Shown here one piece after another: positions 18,614-27,542 of a DNA stretch of 64,000 nt. Position 1 is the first letter of the stretch, and every line of letters starts with the position of its first letter. Under the pieces are notes generated by a model, which ran no database searches, had not been told where the DNA came from, and saw nothing but the letters and a program-made list of their open reading frames with translations. The stretch is from Proteiniborus ethanoligenes (lineage in GTDB: Bacteria > Bacillota > Clostridia > Tissierellales > Proteiniboraceae), in NCBI RefSeq assembly GCF_900107485.1, contig NZ_FNQE01000003.1:62001-126000 (forward strand), given 5' to 3'. The position numbers were made by a program, and so were the translations under genes.

Positions 18614-18652
18614 ACAAAATGCGGAGCAAGTCATATGTTCTCCGCATTTTGT
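18614..18652. terminator. Bidirectional terminator between the 38-residue gene and the pseudouridine synthase gene
   Basis: A perfect 13-base stem (18614-18626 with 18640-18652) lies between convergent genes. Confidence 0.85.
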
Positions 18653-18655
18653 GAT

Positions 18656-19549
18656 TTAATCCCTTAATTTATAGAGCAGCTCTTTCATATCCTCAGGTAA
18701 ATTAGCCTTTACTTCTTTTTCTTCTCCTGTTCTTGGATGGTTAAATTTAAAATAATGTGCATGAAGTGCTTGCCTATTTATAAGATCGCTCTCTTTGTTA
18801 TATAAAATATCTCCGATTATTGGATGACCAATATACTTCATATGTACCCTAATTTGATGGGTTCTTCCTGTTTCTATTTTTACTTGAACTAAGGTGGCGT
18901 CACTATATCTTTCTATCACTTTATATTTTGTTAATGCATGCTGCCCATCTTTCATTACTTCTCTTATCATAGGTTCATCTTCTTTTTTCCCAATAGGTGC
19001 ATTTATTACACCATTTTCTACCTCTATAACACCTTTTACAACAGCAGTATACATCTTTTCTATACTATCTTCCTCCATTTGCTTAGATAACTGCTGATGA
19101 GTAAAGGAATTTTTTGCAATTACTAATATTCCTGATGTGCCCATGTCTAATCTATTAATAAATCTAACCTTTTTCTTTATATTTTTGCTTTTAAAATAAT
19201 ATGCTACACCATTTCCTATTGTATCATCTAGATGACTTTTAGTAGGATGTACTACTATATTAGGCTGTTTGTTTAAAATCAAAAGATCATAATCTTCATA
19301 GATAATATCTAGAGGTATATTTATTGGAATACTATTTTCTATCTCATCCTCCATTAATATAGCTATTTTATCTCCCCTTTTTACTATTGCATTACCTTTA
19401 GATAATTTCCCATTTAGGTATAGCTGATTATTTTTTTGAAGCCTTCTTGATAGTCTTCCAGATATTCCGCGATTTTCTCTTAATTCTTCCTCTATAGATA
19501 GACCTGGCGTCTTTACATCAAAAACTATAATGCTTTCACTTTCTTTCAT
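18656..19549 (-). CDS. RluA/RluD-family RNA pseudouridine synthase
   Basis: This enzyme isomerises uridine to pseudouridine in RNA, probably 23S rRNA. An S4-like RNA-binding region occupies about residues 15-75. The catalytic domain contains NRLDMGTSGILVIAK with the catalytic aspartate, followed by GRTHQIRVHMKYIGHPIIGD, the typical RluA-type motif. The 297-residue length is normal. The exact target uridine cannot be read from the sequence. It is a single gene, divergent from nadK. Confidence 0.92.
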   Translation of the reverse strand: MKESESIIVFDVKTPGLSIEEELRENRGISGRLSRRLQKNNQLYLNGKLSKGNAIVKRGDKIAILMEDEIENSIPINIPLDIIYEDYDLLILNKQPNIVVHPTKSHLDDTIGNGVAYYFKSKNIKKKVRFINRLDMGTSGILVIAKNSFTHQQLSKQMEEDSIEKMYTAVVKGVIEVENGVINAPIGKKEDEPMIREVMKDGQHALTKYKVIERYSDATLVQVKIETGRTHQIRVHMKYIGHPIIGDILYNKESDLINRQALHAHYFKFNHPRTGEEKEVKANLPEDMKELLYKLRD

Positions 19550-19650
19550 ATATTTTTGCCTCCATTTTATATTTGATAAGATTAGTGTATAATATACTTA
19601 TATTATTTTATTCCTGCTATTTTTGCAAATAGGATTTGGGGGGAGATAGC

Positions 19651-20463
19651 TTGATTAAAGAAAATAAAAAGATAGTTAATATTATACATAATAATAATCC
19701 TCGCTCTAAAGAAACTTCAATTATTTTAGAAAAAACACTTAATCAATATGGATATATTGTCTCTGATGAATTTGATAACAATGCTATATTAAATATATGC
19801 ATAGGTGGCGACGGTGCTTTTTTAAGAGCTGTTCATAAATATGGTTTTCCTTACATACCTTTTATTGGTGTAAATACAGGCCACCTAGGATTCTTTCACG
19901 AGATAACTCCAGAAAGAATTCATAACTTCGTTGAATGTTTTTCAAAAGGAAAATATAAGCTTGAGGATATATATTTAGCTGAAGCCATTGTGTGTACAAG
20001 AACTAGCTGTATAGAGCTTGTAGGAGTAAATGAAATTGTTATAAAAGGCATCGATTCAAAGGTCATTCACCTTGATGTTTCCATAGAGGATGATCTTTTA
20101 GAACGATTTAGTGGAGATGGATTAATTGTTTCTACTCCTAGTGGGAGCACTGCCTATAATCTTTCAGCAGGTGGAAGTATTGTATATCCAAGCTTGAAAA
20201 CATTGCAGCTTACTCCTCTTTGTCCTATTAACTCAAAGGCTTATAGATCTTTGTTAAACAGTGTAATAATTCCTGATGGAATGACTATAAGAGTTAATCC
20301 TGAATACAGAGATGAAAATACTGTTTTAATAATCGTTGATGGAAATCAAATAAACTGTGACAATGTAGTAGAGATTAGCTTTAAGCTTTCTGATATGACA
20401 CTAAGGAGACTTACTTTAGATAGTCAAAGCTTCTGGGCTAAGGTTAAGGATAGATTTATTTAA
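19651..20463 (+). CDS. nadK: NAD kinase
   Basis: NAD kinase phosphorylates NAD to NADP with ATP or polyphosphate. The diagnostic GGDGAFLRAV motif is present at about residues 53-62, followed by GVNTGHLGFF, the NE of GVNEIVIKG and DGLIVSTPSGSTAYNLSAGG. The 270-residue length is normal. I choose the TTG at 19651 because GGGGGGAG (19639-19646) is the ribosome binding site; the frame from 19636 would contain it. Unlike many clostridia, recN/argR/tlyA do not flank it. Confidence 0.93.
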   Translation: MIKENKKIVNIIHNNNPRSKETSIILEKTLNQYGYIVSDEFDNNAILNICIGGDGAFLRAVHKYGFPYIPFIGVNTGHLGFFHEITPERIHNFVECFSKGKYKLEDIYLAEAIVCTRTSCIELVGVNEIVIKGIDSKVIHLDVSIEDDLLERFSGDGLIVSTPSGSTAYNLSAGGSIVYPSLKTLQLTPLCPINSKAYRSLLNSVIIPDGMTIRVNPEYRDENTVLIIVDGNQINCDNVVEISFKLSDMTLRRLTLDSQSFWAKVKDRFI

Positions 20464-20464
20464 C

Positions 20465-20505
20465 AAATCAGGACTGAAAACATTTCAGCTTTTCAGTCCT
20501 GATTT
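20465..20505. terminator. Bidirectional terminator after nadK
   Basis: A perfect 16-base stem (20465-20480 with 20490-20505) overlies the end of nadK and the end of the convergent minus-strand gene. Confidence 0.88.
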
Positions 20506-21102
20506 CTATATTGTATACTTATCTGTAATATTATAGTTTAAAACAAGCTTTGTTTTGTTTTTCATTTCCATTGCAATAATATAATGCCTAAAGTTACTTG
20601 AACAAAACCTGTCTAGCTCTTTGAAATTCATTTCAGCCTCTATTTCGTAAATGGACACATCAACCTTTTCCCATCCACAAGAGTACAATATATCGGCTGA
20701 TTCTTTACTTATCAATTCTAAGGGTATTGACCCGAATACGTTTCCACCTTCAACGTTATTTGAGGTCCAAAACCTATTATGAAGCTCTAGTACCTTTGCT
20801 CTCTTAAGCTCATCTGTTCTTTTTTGATTAAATATTTCTAAATAGTCTCCATCATAATAGTTTTTAACTAAAATAGGCTTGTATAAAAAAGGTAATGTGC
20901 TTATATACATGAAGCCCGGATATTCTTCTACCGTATCCATATAGTCATGAAAACCATTAGAATTTGTACATTGTTTTTTTATCATATTAGTCATATCTAA
21001 TAATTCATTAGCTAATTGATTTACTCTATCATAATTGTCACAATAAACATATGATTCCATTTCGCTTACAAGTCTTTTTATAGCTAGTATTGTATTTCGC
21101 AT
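20506..21102 (-). CDS. Uncharacterised 198-residue protein
   Basis: I do not recognise this protein. It is soluble, helical at the N-terminus (about residues 1-45) and mixed afterwards, with no signal peptide or membrane helix. It follows the O-antigen-ligase-like gene by 17 bases and has its own AAAGGTG site, so the two form an operon. That context gives only a weak hint of a role linked to surface polymer synthesis. No metal-site or nucleotide-binding motif is visible. Confidence 0.65.
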   Translation of the reverse strand: MRNTILAIKRLVSEMESYVYCDNYDRVNQLANELLDMTNMIKKQCTNSNGFHDYMDTVEEYPGFMYISTLPFLYKPILVKNYYDGDYLEIFNQKRTDELKRAKVLELHNRFWTSNNVEGGNVFGSIPLELISKESADILYSCGWEKVDVSIYEIEAEMNFKELDRFCSSNFRHYIIAMEMKNKTKLVLNYNITDKYTI

Positions 21103-21119
21103 GTCATCACCTTTCCTAC

Positions 21120-22310
21120 CTATTCATTTAATAAGCCTTTGTTTATACATGTGGTTATATCTTTTTCCCCTAGGCTTATTCCAATTAATAACCATAAAAA
21201 AATTGATAATTGTGATTGAAAGCTTGTTCCATCGAATAAGCCATTTGATAATATTGCAATATAAAAACCAAAGGAAATTAAGCCTATTTCTTTGTTTTTA
21301 TACACATCCGTCTTAATTCTCTCCCAAACATATTTTATAAAACAAAAGAAAAAAAGCAAGCCAATTATACCTGTATCCACTAACTTTTGCAGATATATAT
21401 TATGCACATGTGATACGTAAGCCTTTATTGTGCTTGAATATAGTGGAAGCCTTTCCCAAGTAGTCCCTGGCCCTATTCCTAAAATAAAATTATCCTTTAT
21501 TATCCCTATAGATGCAGACCATATTTTCTTTCTATAGCCTATACTTGAATCAATCGCAATATTTTGTGGATATAGTCTTCCTACACCTCCTAATATATCA
21601 AAGGTTAAAAATACTATGGGAAAAAGCACTGCATATCTTATATATTTTTTATTTACTATAGATAAACCTGCTAATGATACAGATAAGGATAGCCAACCAC
21701 TACGTGAGTAGGTTAAAAGCAAGCACATTAATGATAATATAAAGCATAATACTCCAATAAGATTATATTTCTTATTCTTATTTGATTCAAAATACACTAA
21801 TCCAGCAAGGCTTGTTAGGTTTAAAAAAAGTGCTAAAATATTTGGGTTGAAAAATGTTGCATATGCTCTAAAGCTAATATTGTATACATTACTATCTACC
21901 CAGCTCTTTGGAATATCTCCATTAAAATAAAAATATTGGACTATTCCCATACTTGAAATCACTATACCCAACAATATTATTAATAATAAAATCTTATGGA
22001 TACTATCATCATCTAAATAAGAACCTACGATTGAACAAAACAATATCTTCATAATATACAAAAGAGAAAAAAGTATGCTTATGTACCATAATTCAGAAAA
22101 CAATGAAGACAACAGGGTTGATAAAACCATAATTATCAATATTTTATTATGGGATAGATAGCTCCATATGATTCTTTCCTGCTTAAATAAAATCAATAAA
22201 ACTATTAATATTCCAATAAAAAAATATGATGCAACTGGTAATATTGCACCTAGTATTAGTATCAATGCTATTAAGTACAAAATAATTTTGTTAAGTTTCA
22301 TTGTATGCAT
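21120..22310 (-). CDS. O-antigen ligase/polymerase-family (Wzy_C-like) membrane protein
   Basis: This is a polytopic protein with about 11 hydrophobic helices, 396 residues. It has the family-typical features LLTYSRSGWLSLSVSLAGL, with the conserved Arg after Tyr-Ser, and a large extracytoplasmic loop with LGIGPGTTWERLP and SHVHNIYLQKLVDTGIIGLL (conserved His and Gly). Such proteins polymerise or transfer lipid-linked glycans, or glycosylate proteins, outside the membrane. No glycosyltransferase genes are near, so the substrate is unknown. A Met at residue 4 is a possible alternative start. Confidence 0.85.
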   Translation of the reverse strand: MHTMKLNKIILYLIALILILGAILPVASYFFIGILIVLLILFKQERIIWSYLSHNKILIIMVLSTLLSSLFSELWYISILFSLLYIMKILFCSIVGSYLDDDSIHKILLLIILLGIVISSMGIVQYFYFNGDIPKSWVDSNVYNISFRAYATFFNPNILALFLNLTSLAGLVYFESNKNKKYNLIGVLCFILSLMCLLLTYSRSGWLSLSVSLAGLSIVNKKYIRYAVLFPIVFLTFDILGGVGRLYPQNIAIDSSIGYRKKIWSASIGIIKDNFILGIGPGTTWERLPLYSSTIKAYVSHVHNIYLQKLVDTGIIGLLFFFCFIKYVWERIKTDVYKNKEIGLISFGFYIAILSNGLFDGTSFQSQLSIFLWLLIGISLGEKDITTCINKGLLNE

Positions 22311-22354
22311 ACTCTCCTATGTATATAATTTTATTATTAATACAGCATTAAATC

Positions 22355-22400
22355 AATAGTAAAGGCTTCCTCATTTTTTTTTGAGGAAGCCTTTACTATT
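22355..22400 (-). terminator. Terminator of pepF
   Basis: A perfect 19-base inverted repeat (22355-22373 with 22382-22400) with an 8-base loop sits at the 3' end of pepF. It separates pepF from the O-antigen-ligase-like gene. Confidence 0.85.
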
Positions 22401-24204
22401 ATAACAATTCTTCCATTTTGTTTACAAGATCTCCAAAAAGCTTTAGTGCTTTTTCAATAGGTTCAGGTGTAGTCATATCAACGCCTGCCTTCTTTAAAAC
22501 ATTTATTGGATAATCTGAGCTTCCACTTTTCAAAAATCCAATATAATCATTGACTGCACTTTCTCCTTCTGAAAGTATCTTCTGTGATAGAGCAATAGCA
22601 GCAGAAAATCCAGTTGCATACTGATATACATAAAAATTGTAATAGAAATGTGGGATTCTAGCCCATTCTATAGCTATTTCATCATCTACTATAATGTCTG
22701 GTCCATAGTATTTCTTGTTAAGCTCTTTATACGTTTCACATAGCCAATCTGCAGTTAGAGACTGACCATTTTCAACATGCTGATGAATAGCAAGCTCAAA
22801 CTCTGCAAACATTGTTTGGCGATAAACAGTTCCTCTAAATTGCTCTAGGAAATGGTTAAGAAGATATAGTTCTTCATCTTTACTCTTCACCTTTTTAAGC
22901 ATATTGTCCATTAGTAATGCTTCATTAGTTGTAGATGCAACCTCTGCTAGGAAAATACTATATCTACCATATACAAATGGCTGGTTTTTCTTTGAATAAT
23001 AGCTATGAAGCGAATGTCCCAATTCGTGAGCTAATGTATATACATTATCTAGTGTATCTTGATAATTCAATAATATAAATGGATTAGAGTCATAGGTTCC
23101 CCATGAATATGCACCACTTCTTTTTCCTCTATTCTCATACACATCAATCCATCTAGATTTTAATCCTTCTTCTACTATGCTTACATATTCTTCTCCAAGT
23201 GAATTTAAGCCCTCTAGAACCATTTCTTTTCCTTCTTCATATGGAATCTTCATATCTACATCCTTTACTATAGGTGTATATAAATCATACATATGAAGCT
23301 CGTCTAAGCCTAAAGCCTTCTTTCTCAAGGCTACATATTTATGTAATGAATCTAAGTTATTACTTACGGCTTTAATAAGATTGTGATAAACTTCAGCTGG
23401 TATGTTATTCTCATTTATTGAAGCTTCAAGGGCATTATTATAATTTCTAAGCTTTGAGTAGAAAATATTCTTCTTTACATTACCACTTAAGGTTGCTGCA
23501 AATGTGTTTTTAAACTTATAGAAGGTATCATAAAAGGCTTTGAAGGTATCATGTCTTACCCTTCTATCCTTGTTTTCCATTAATGGAATATAACTTCCAT
23601 GAGTTATTTCAACATCATTTCCACTTTCATCCTTAATTGAAGGGAACTTCAAATCAGCATTGTTTAACATTCCATATACTGTTTCTGGCGAGACTGCTAT
23701 TTCTCCTGTTTGAGCCAATATTGCTTCTTCTCTTGGTGAAAGAACATGTTTTTTCTTTCTCATAATATTGTCTATGCTGTGAGAATAAACCTTAAGCTCT
23801 TCTTTTTCTTGGAGATAGCTGTTTATCTTTTCACCGTCCATCATAAGAATTTCTGGAACTATAAAGGAAATACTTTCCTCTGCTTCTACCATTATTCCAG
23901 TTGCTCTATCTGTTAAAGCCTGGTATTTGCTGTTTCTAGTGTCTTCATCCTGCTTCATCTTTGCATATGTATATATATTTCCAACTAGTCTAGAGATTTC
24001 GTCATGTAGAGATAGTGCTTCAAATAAGGTTTCACTACTGTGGTCAAGCTGACCTTTGTATTTCTTAACCTCGTTGAAAAGGCTCTTTACCTTTTTAAAG
24101 TCTTCTTCCCAGGCTTCATCACTTACATATAGTGAATCTAAATCCCATTTATACCTAAGTTCAACATCTGCTCTTTCTCTTGGCTGTTTTAATTTATTTT
24201 CCAT
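22399..24204 (-). CDS. pepF: Oligoendopeptidase F (M3 family)
   Basis: PepF is a cytoplasmic zinc endopeptidase that trims short peptides. The zinc motif is LAHELGHSLHSYYS (about residues 383-396) with the third ligand in FLAEVASTTNEALL. The N-terminal M3 region shows KWDLDSLYVSDEAWEEDF. The 601-residue length matches the family. The ATG at 24204 is six bases after AAGGAGGG and is preferred to 24210. It is a single gene with its own terminator. It fits an organism that lives on peptides and amino acids. Confidence 0.95.
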   Translation of the reverse strand: MENKLKQPRERADVELRYKWDLDSLYVSDEAWEEDFKKVKSLFNEVKKYKGQLDHSSETLFEALSLHDEISRLVGNIYTYAKMKQDEDTRNSKYQALTDRATGIMVEAEESISFIVPEILMMDGEKINSYLQEKEELKVYSHSIDNIMRKKKHVLSPREEAILAQTGEIAVSPETVYGMLNNADLKFPSIKDESGNDVEITHGSYIPLMENKDRRVRHDTFKAFYDTFYKFKNTFAATLSGNVKKNIFYSKLRNYNNALEASINENNIPAEVYHNLIKAVSNNLDSLHKYVALRKKALGLDELHMYDLYTPIVKDVDMKIPYEEGKEMVLEGLNSLGEEYVSIVEEGLKSRWIDVYENRGKRSGAYSWGTYDSNPFILLNYQDTLDNVYTLAHELGHSLHSYYSKKNQPFVYGRYSIFLAEVASTTNEALLMDNMLKKVKSKDEELYLLNHFLEQFRGTVYRQTMFAEFELAIHQHVENGQSLTADWLCETYKELNKKYYGPDIIVDDEIAIEWARIPHFYYNFYVYQYATGFSAAIALSQKILSEGESAVNDYIGFLKSGSSDYPINVLKKAGVDMTTPEPIEKALKLFGDLVNKMEELL

Positions 24205-24337
24205 ATTCATCCCTCCTTATGTTATATATATATTCTATACTTTTTCAATATTTTTTTCCATACTAAGCTAATTTATAAGATTAAAGTTTTACATTAACCT
24301 TGAAATATCTCATAAATACTATGTTTAATACTTATTG

Positions 24338-25051
24338 TTAAACCTTAACATCAACCTGTTCTACTTCCTTTAAAAACATTATCAGGCATCCAGCAGTTGT
24401 TCTCTGAGAAAGAGGTAATGAACAACGAGTTATTTTATAAAATCTAATTTGATCATCTTTTATTTTTTTGAACTGCTTATGAATTCTTAAAGCTACTTTA
24501 GTATTAAACCTTACATATTCTCCTATTTCATCAAATGTTATAGGCTTATCCTTAGTCCTAAATGTTTTTACCTTATCATAGGATATTTTAACAAAGTTTT
24601 CATATTGCCTATGATTGTCTAAAAGCCTTATGTTTACATGTTGAGGTATGGTAAGGTCTTGTATTATATGAACACAAGCCCCCAAGTAAAACATCGACTC
24701 TTCAATATGGTTTTCTCTAAAGCTTTGTACTGCTATTTTATAATATTTTTGAGTTAGCTTAAGAGCATTTCCATGGCCATATAGTCCTTTTTTCTTTTGA
24801 GGATTATAAAAATGGTTTATACTTTTAAAATCCTGATCTGCCCATACTGCTCCCTTGTTTATTTCTTCAATTTGCTCTGAGTACAATTTGAATTCATTAT
24901 CATATCTGTATTCTTTTAGTAAATTAAGTGCATGTATATTGATAAATTGATGAACCTTTGCTTCTGTTTTTATCACAGTTTTTTTAAATGGATTTACTGC
25001 TTTTAATATGCTTCTAAAGGCTTTGCCATAATATATTTCTATAGCTTTCAT
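24338..25051 (-). CDS. Zinc-dependent phospholipase C/S1-P1 nuclease-fold protein without signal peptide
   Basis: The protein has the zinc-ligand pattern of clostridial alpha-toxin-like phospholipases: His in HQFINIHALNLL, GAVWADQDFKSINHFYNP (W-A-D..D...HFY), LGACVHIIQDLTIPQHV (HxxxD...PxH) and a distal Glu-His region. The secreted members begin with a signal peptide and an N-terminal Trp zinc ligand; here neither is visible. The ATG at 25051 has AAGGAAG upstream; a longer frame to 25105 adds no signal sequence. It lies after gerQ-cwlJ, so a spore-related, non-secreted lipid or nucleotide phosphodiesterase is possible. Fold call good; activity uncertain. Confidence 0.75.
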   Translation of the reverse strand: MKAIEIYYGKAFRSILKAVNPFKKTVIKTEAKVHQFINIHALNLLKEYRYDNEFKLYSEQIEEINKGAVWADQDFKSINHFYNPQKKKGLYGHGNALKLTQKYYKIAVQSFRENHIEESMFYLGACVHIIQDLTIPQHVNIRLLDNHRQYENFVKISYDKVKTFRTKDKPITFDEIGEYVRFNTKVALRIHKQFKKIKDDQIRFYKITRCSLPLSQRTTAGCLIMFLKEVEQVDVKV

Positions 25052-25109
25052 AATATCTTCCTTTGCAATATAATATTCTTCATTTCTATGATGCCCAAAA
25101 AACAAAAAA

Positions 25110-25137
25110 AGAAGATTAACTTTTACATTAATCTTCG
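25110..25137 (-). terminator. Terminator of the cwlJ-gerQ unit
   Basis: An inverted repeat GAAGATTAA/TTAATCTTC (25111-25119 and 25128-25136) is followed on the minus strand by a long T run. Confidence 0.8.
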
Positions 25138-25154
25138 ATATTTTAAATTAAATA

Positions 25155-25586
25155 TTAATAAAATACGGTCACAAATTTAATTGAATACAAGTCACAAATA
25201 AGGAGATCATCAGTTCTGCTTTCCCTCATGACTATATGATCTATTCCTACATCTACAAGTATTCCCTCTCTATCTAAAAACATATTAGTTCCAAGAATAA
25301 ACTCAGCCTTTATAGGTCTTCCTATTACAGTTTTTAAATAGCCCTGTATATATTCTTTGTCCATAACTGGTGGACCTGGTTGTTGAGGCATTGTACCTGT
25401 AGGTGGTTGAGATGGGACTGGCTGAACCCCTGGAGTGCCTGTTGGTGGTAAGCTTGGCTGTACACCAGCCCAAGGTGGAACACCTATAGGGTTATAAACA
25501 GTTCCTGGAGGATACATACATGGGGGCATCATTGGTGCTGCAGGTATCATATATTTATTGTTATCACCATTTTGTTGATTTCTCAT
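25155..25586 (-). CDS. gerQ: GerQ-like spore coat/germination protein with Pro-rich N-terminus
   Basis: GerQ is an inner spore coat protein required for localisation or function of the cortex hydrolase CwlJ. Residues 1-75 are Pro/Gly/Gln-rich and disordered. The C-terminal 65 residues (YIQGYLKTVIGRPIKAEFI ... DHIVMRESRTDDLLICDLYSIKFV) match the GerQ core, an SH3-like small beta domain. It follows cwlJ by 14 bases on the same strand, the common cwlJ-gerQ pairing in spore formers. Expression is therefore expected late in the mother cell, though no sigma-E/K promoter was identified. Confidence 0.82.
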   Translation of the reverse strand: MRNQQNGDNNKYMIPAAPMMPPCMYPPGTVYNPIGVPPWAGVQPSLPPTGTPGVQPVPSQPPTGTMPQQPGPPVMDKEYIQGYLKTVIGRPIKAEFILGTNMFLDREGILVDVGIDHIVMRESRTDDLLICDLYSIKFVTVFY

Positions 25587-25600
25587 AAAAACCCCTCCCT

Positions 25601-26044
25601 TTACGTGCTACTATATAGTTGTGTTGGGTCATAGAAGCAATGCTGACCTATTCTTGAGTTCCATGTCCCTGAGCCATTATAGGGAAATGTCCTTGGACAG
25701 TTTGGGACAAATGGATTCATATACCATAAGCTTCTACCAATGTTCCAAAGCTTATTTCCTGATAAAGCCCAATCTGCTATCTGATAATGAATATCCTCTG
25801 GAGGATTAGCCCAGATAGTCTGTGGATTAGTTCGCCCTCCTATAACACTTCTCATACAGTCAAATTGACCTTGTTGATTTATTACTTTTCTTAAGTCTCC
25901 TTGGCATACTCTTCTATATTCACCATCTGGTACATGGACTCGATTCATTACTACTGTGGCTACTGCTTTCATTCCAGTGTCTCCTTCTCCACCAGATTCG
26001 CATCTTATGATTCTAGCTAATAACTCTCTTTCTGAATACGCCAT
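25601..26044 (-). CDS. cwlJ: CwlJ-like spore cortex hydrolase
   Basis: This is a SleB/CwlJ-family (Hydrolase_2) enzyme that cuts cortex peptidoglycan during germination. The domain covers nearly the whole 147 residues: ARIIRCESGGEGDTGMKAVA with the catalytic Glu, VVMNRV, QFDCMRS and IGQHCFYDP. There is no signal peptide and no peptidoglycan-binding domain, which is the CwlJ rather than the SleB form. It pairs with gerQ. The start ATG is preceded by a GGGAGGTGG site. Confidence 0.88.
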   Translation of the reverse strand: MAYSERELLARIIRCESGGEGDTGMKAVATVVMNRVHVPDGEYRRVCQGDLRKVINQQGQFDCMRSVIGGRTNPQTIWANPPEDIHYQIADWALSGNKLWNIGRSLWYMNPFVPNCPRTFPYNGSGTWNSRIGQHCFYDPTQLYSST

Positions 26045-26111
26045 TGTGCCACCTCCCTTGTCTTTTGCTACTATTAATATATTTAAGTCCGTCCGTATTT
26101 GCTACAAAAAA

Positions 26112-26137
26112 ATAAGGAGGTATAAATACTCCTTACT
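26112..26137 (-). terminator. Terminator after the penicillin-binding protein gene
   Basis: On the minus strand an AGTAAGGAG/CCTCCTTA hairpin overlaps the stop region and is followed by a T run near 26106-26112. Confidence 0.75.
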
Positions 26138-27542
26138 TTTTATTTAATACCTGTATTGCTTTTTTCATTAAATCTCCTGCTATTGGTGCTGCTTCAGTTC
26201 CTCCTGTTTTGCCGCTGTTTTCTATAATAACTACTACTGATACTAGTGGTTCATCTGCAGGTGCAAAGCCTACAAACCAAGCATGTTCTTTGCCTGTTTC
26301 GTTTTGTGCAGTTCCTGTTTTCCCAGCTACCTTTATGTTTTTAATTCTTGCTTTTTTTCCTGTACCTTTTTCTACAGTTTGAATCATCATTTCTTTTAGT
26401 CCTTGAGATACTTCCACGCTAGTCGCTTTTGATAAGATTTCTGTTTTACTGCTTTTTAATACTTTACCTTCATTATTTACTATTTCTTTTACTAGTATGG
26501 GCTTTACAATATCCCCATTATTAGCTATTGCTGAAGCTACCATGACCATATTTAAAGGAGTGACTAAAAGCTTCCCCTGACCAATTGCAGAAGCTCCAAG
26601 TTCTGGCTTATTGCTTATCTTTTCAGGAAAAATAGATTTAGCTGTTCGTAGGTCAAAGGGTATATTACTATTAAGCATGAATTTTTCTGAGGTTTTTCTA
26701 AGCTTATCTTCTCCCAGCTCAAGGCCTATTTGGCTAAAGGCAACATTACAAGATTGAGCTAAAGCTTCCCCTAAGTTGATTTCTCCATGTGCACTTCCTT
26801 GATAATCCTTAAGAATATATCCGTCTATATTTATTGAGCCTTCACAGTTATAAGTCTCAGATATCTTATCTCTTTCTAAGGCTGCTGCTGCAACTATTAT
26901 CTTAAATATAGAGCCTGGAGTATAAACACCCATAGTTGCTCTATTTAATAAGGGACTATCTTCACTTGAAACGATATCCTCCCATTTTTCCTTTAAATTT
27001 GAGGGATTGAATGAAGGACTGCTTACCATTGCATATATCTCACCATTCTTAGGATTCATAAGCACTATTGCACCTTTTTTCCCATTAAGTAATTTGTATG
27101 CATAGCTTTGAATGTCATGATCTACAGTTAATATAAGGTTGTTTCCTAAGGCTTCACCATCTGTTAAAATGTTTTTCAATTCTTCAATAGGGTTCATGTC
27201 TTTTAATCCAAGTAGCTCTTTATTATAAACTGATTCAATTCCAGATTTACCATACTCTTTATAGCTATACCCTATTATATGACTGTATATCTCACTATAC
27301 TTGTAGGCTCTAGCCTGTGTTCCATCCCTTTTCTCGCTACTTACTAGTACAACTCCTTTTCTGTCTGCTATATTACCTCTCAAGATATTCTCTTCATTAA
27401 TCCATTGTCTTTTGTTATAGCTATTCCCCACTATTTTATCAGCAGTAAATATTTGAAAATAGCTAATATATAATATTAAGCTAATAAACATAGTACATAA
27501 AACTATTAGCAACCTAATTATCCTCTTGACTTCTGTGTTCAT
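26133..27542 (-). CDS. Class B penicillin-binding protein (transpeptidase, PbpA-like)
   Basis: This is a membrane-anchored D,D-transpeptidase that crosslinks peptidoglycan. It has an N-terminal helix (about residues 8-28), a short pedestal domain and the transpeptidase domain with PGSIFKI (SxxK), QSCNVAFS (SxN) and AGKTGTAQN (KTG). At 469 residues it is short, like actinobacterial PbpA rather than the 600-700-residue PBP2. Its start lies inside the end of the RodA-like gene (29-base overlap), so a glycosyltransferase/transpeptidase pair is made together. The role could be elongation, division or spore wall synthesis. Confidence 0.92.
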   Translation of the reverse strand: MNTEVKRIIRLLIVLCTMFISLILYISYFQIFTADKIVGNSYNKRQWINEENILRGNIADRKGVVLVSSEKRDGTQARAYKYSEIYSHIIGYSYKEYGKSGIESVYNKELLGLKDMNPIEELKNILTDGEALGNNLILTVDHDIQSYAYKLLNGKKGAIVLMNPKNGEIYAMVSSPSFNPSNLKEKWEDIVSSEDSPLLNRATMGVYTPGSIFKIIVAAAALERDKISETYNCEGSINIDGYILKDYQGSAHGEINLGEALAQSCNVAFSQIGLELGEDKLRKTSEKFMLNSNIPFDLRTAKSIFPEKISNKPELGASAIGQGKLLVTPLNMVMVASAIANNGDIVKPILVKEIVNNEGKVLKSSKTEILSKATSVEVSQGLKEMMIQTVEKGTGKKARIKNIKVAGKTGTAQNETGKEHAWFVGFAPADEPLVSVVVIIENSGKTGGTEAAPIAGDLMKKAIQVLNKK

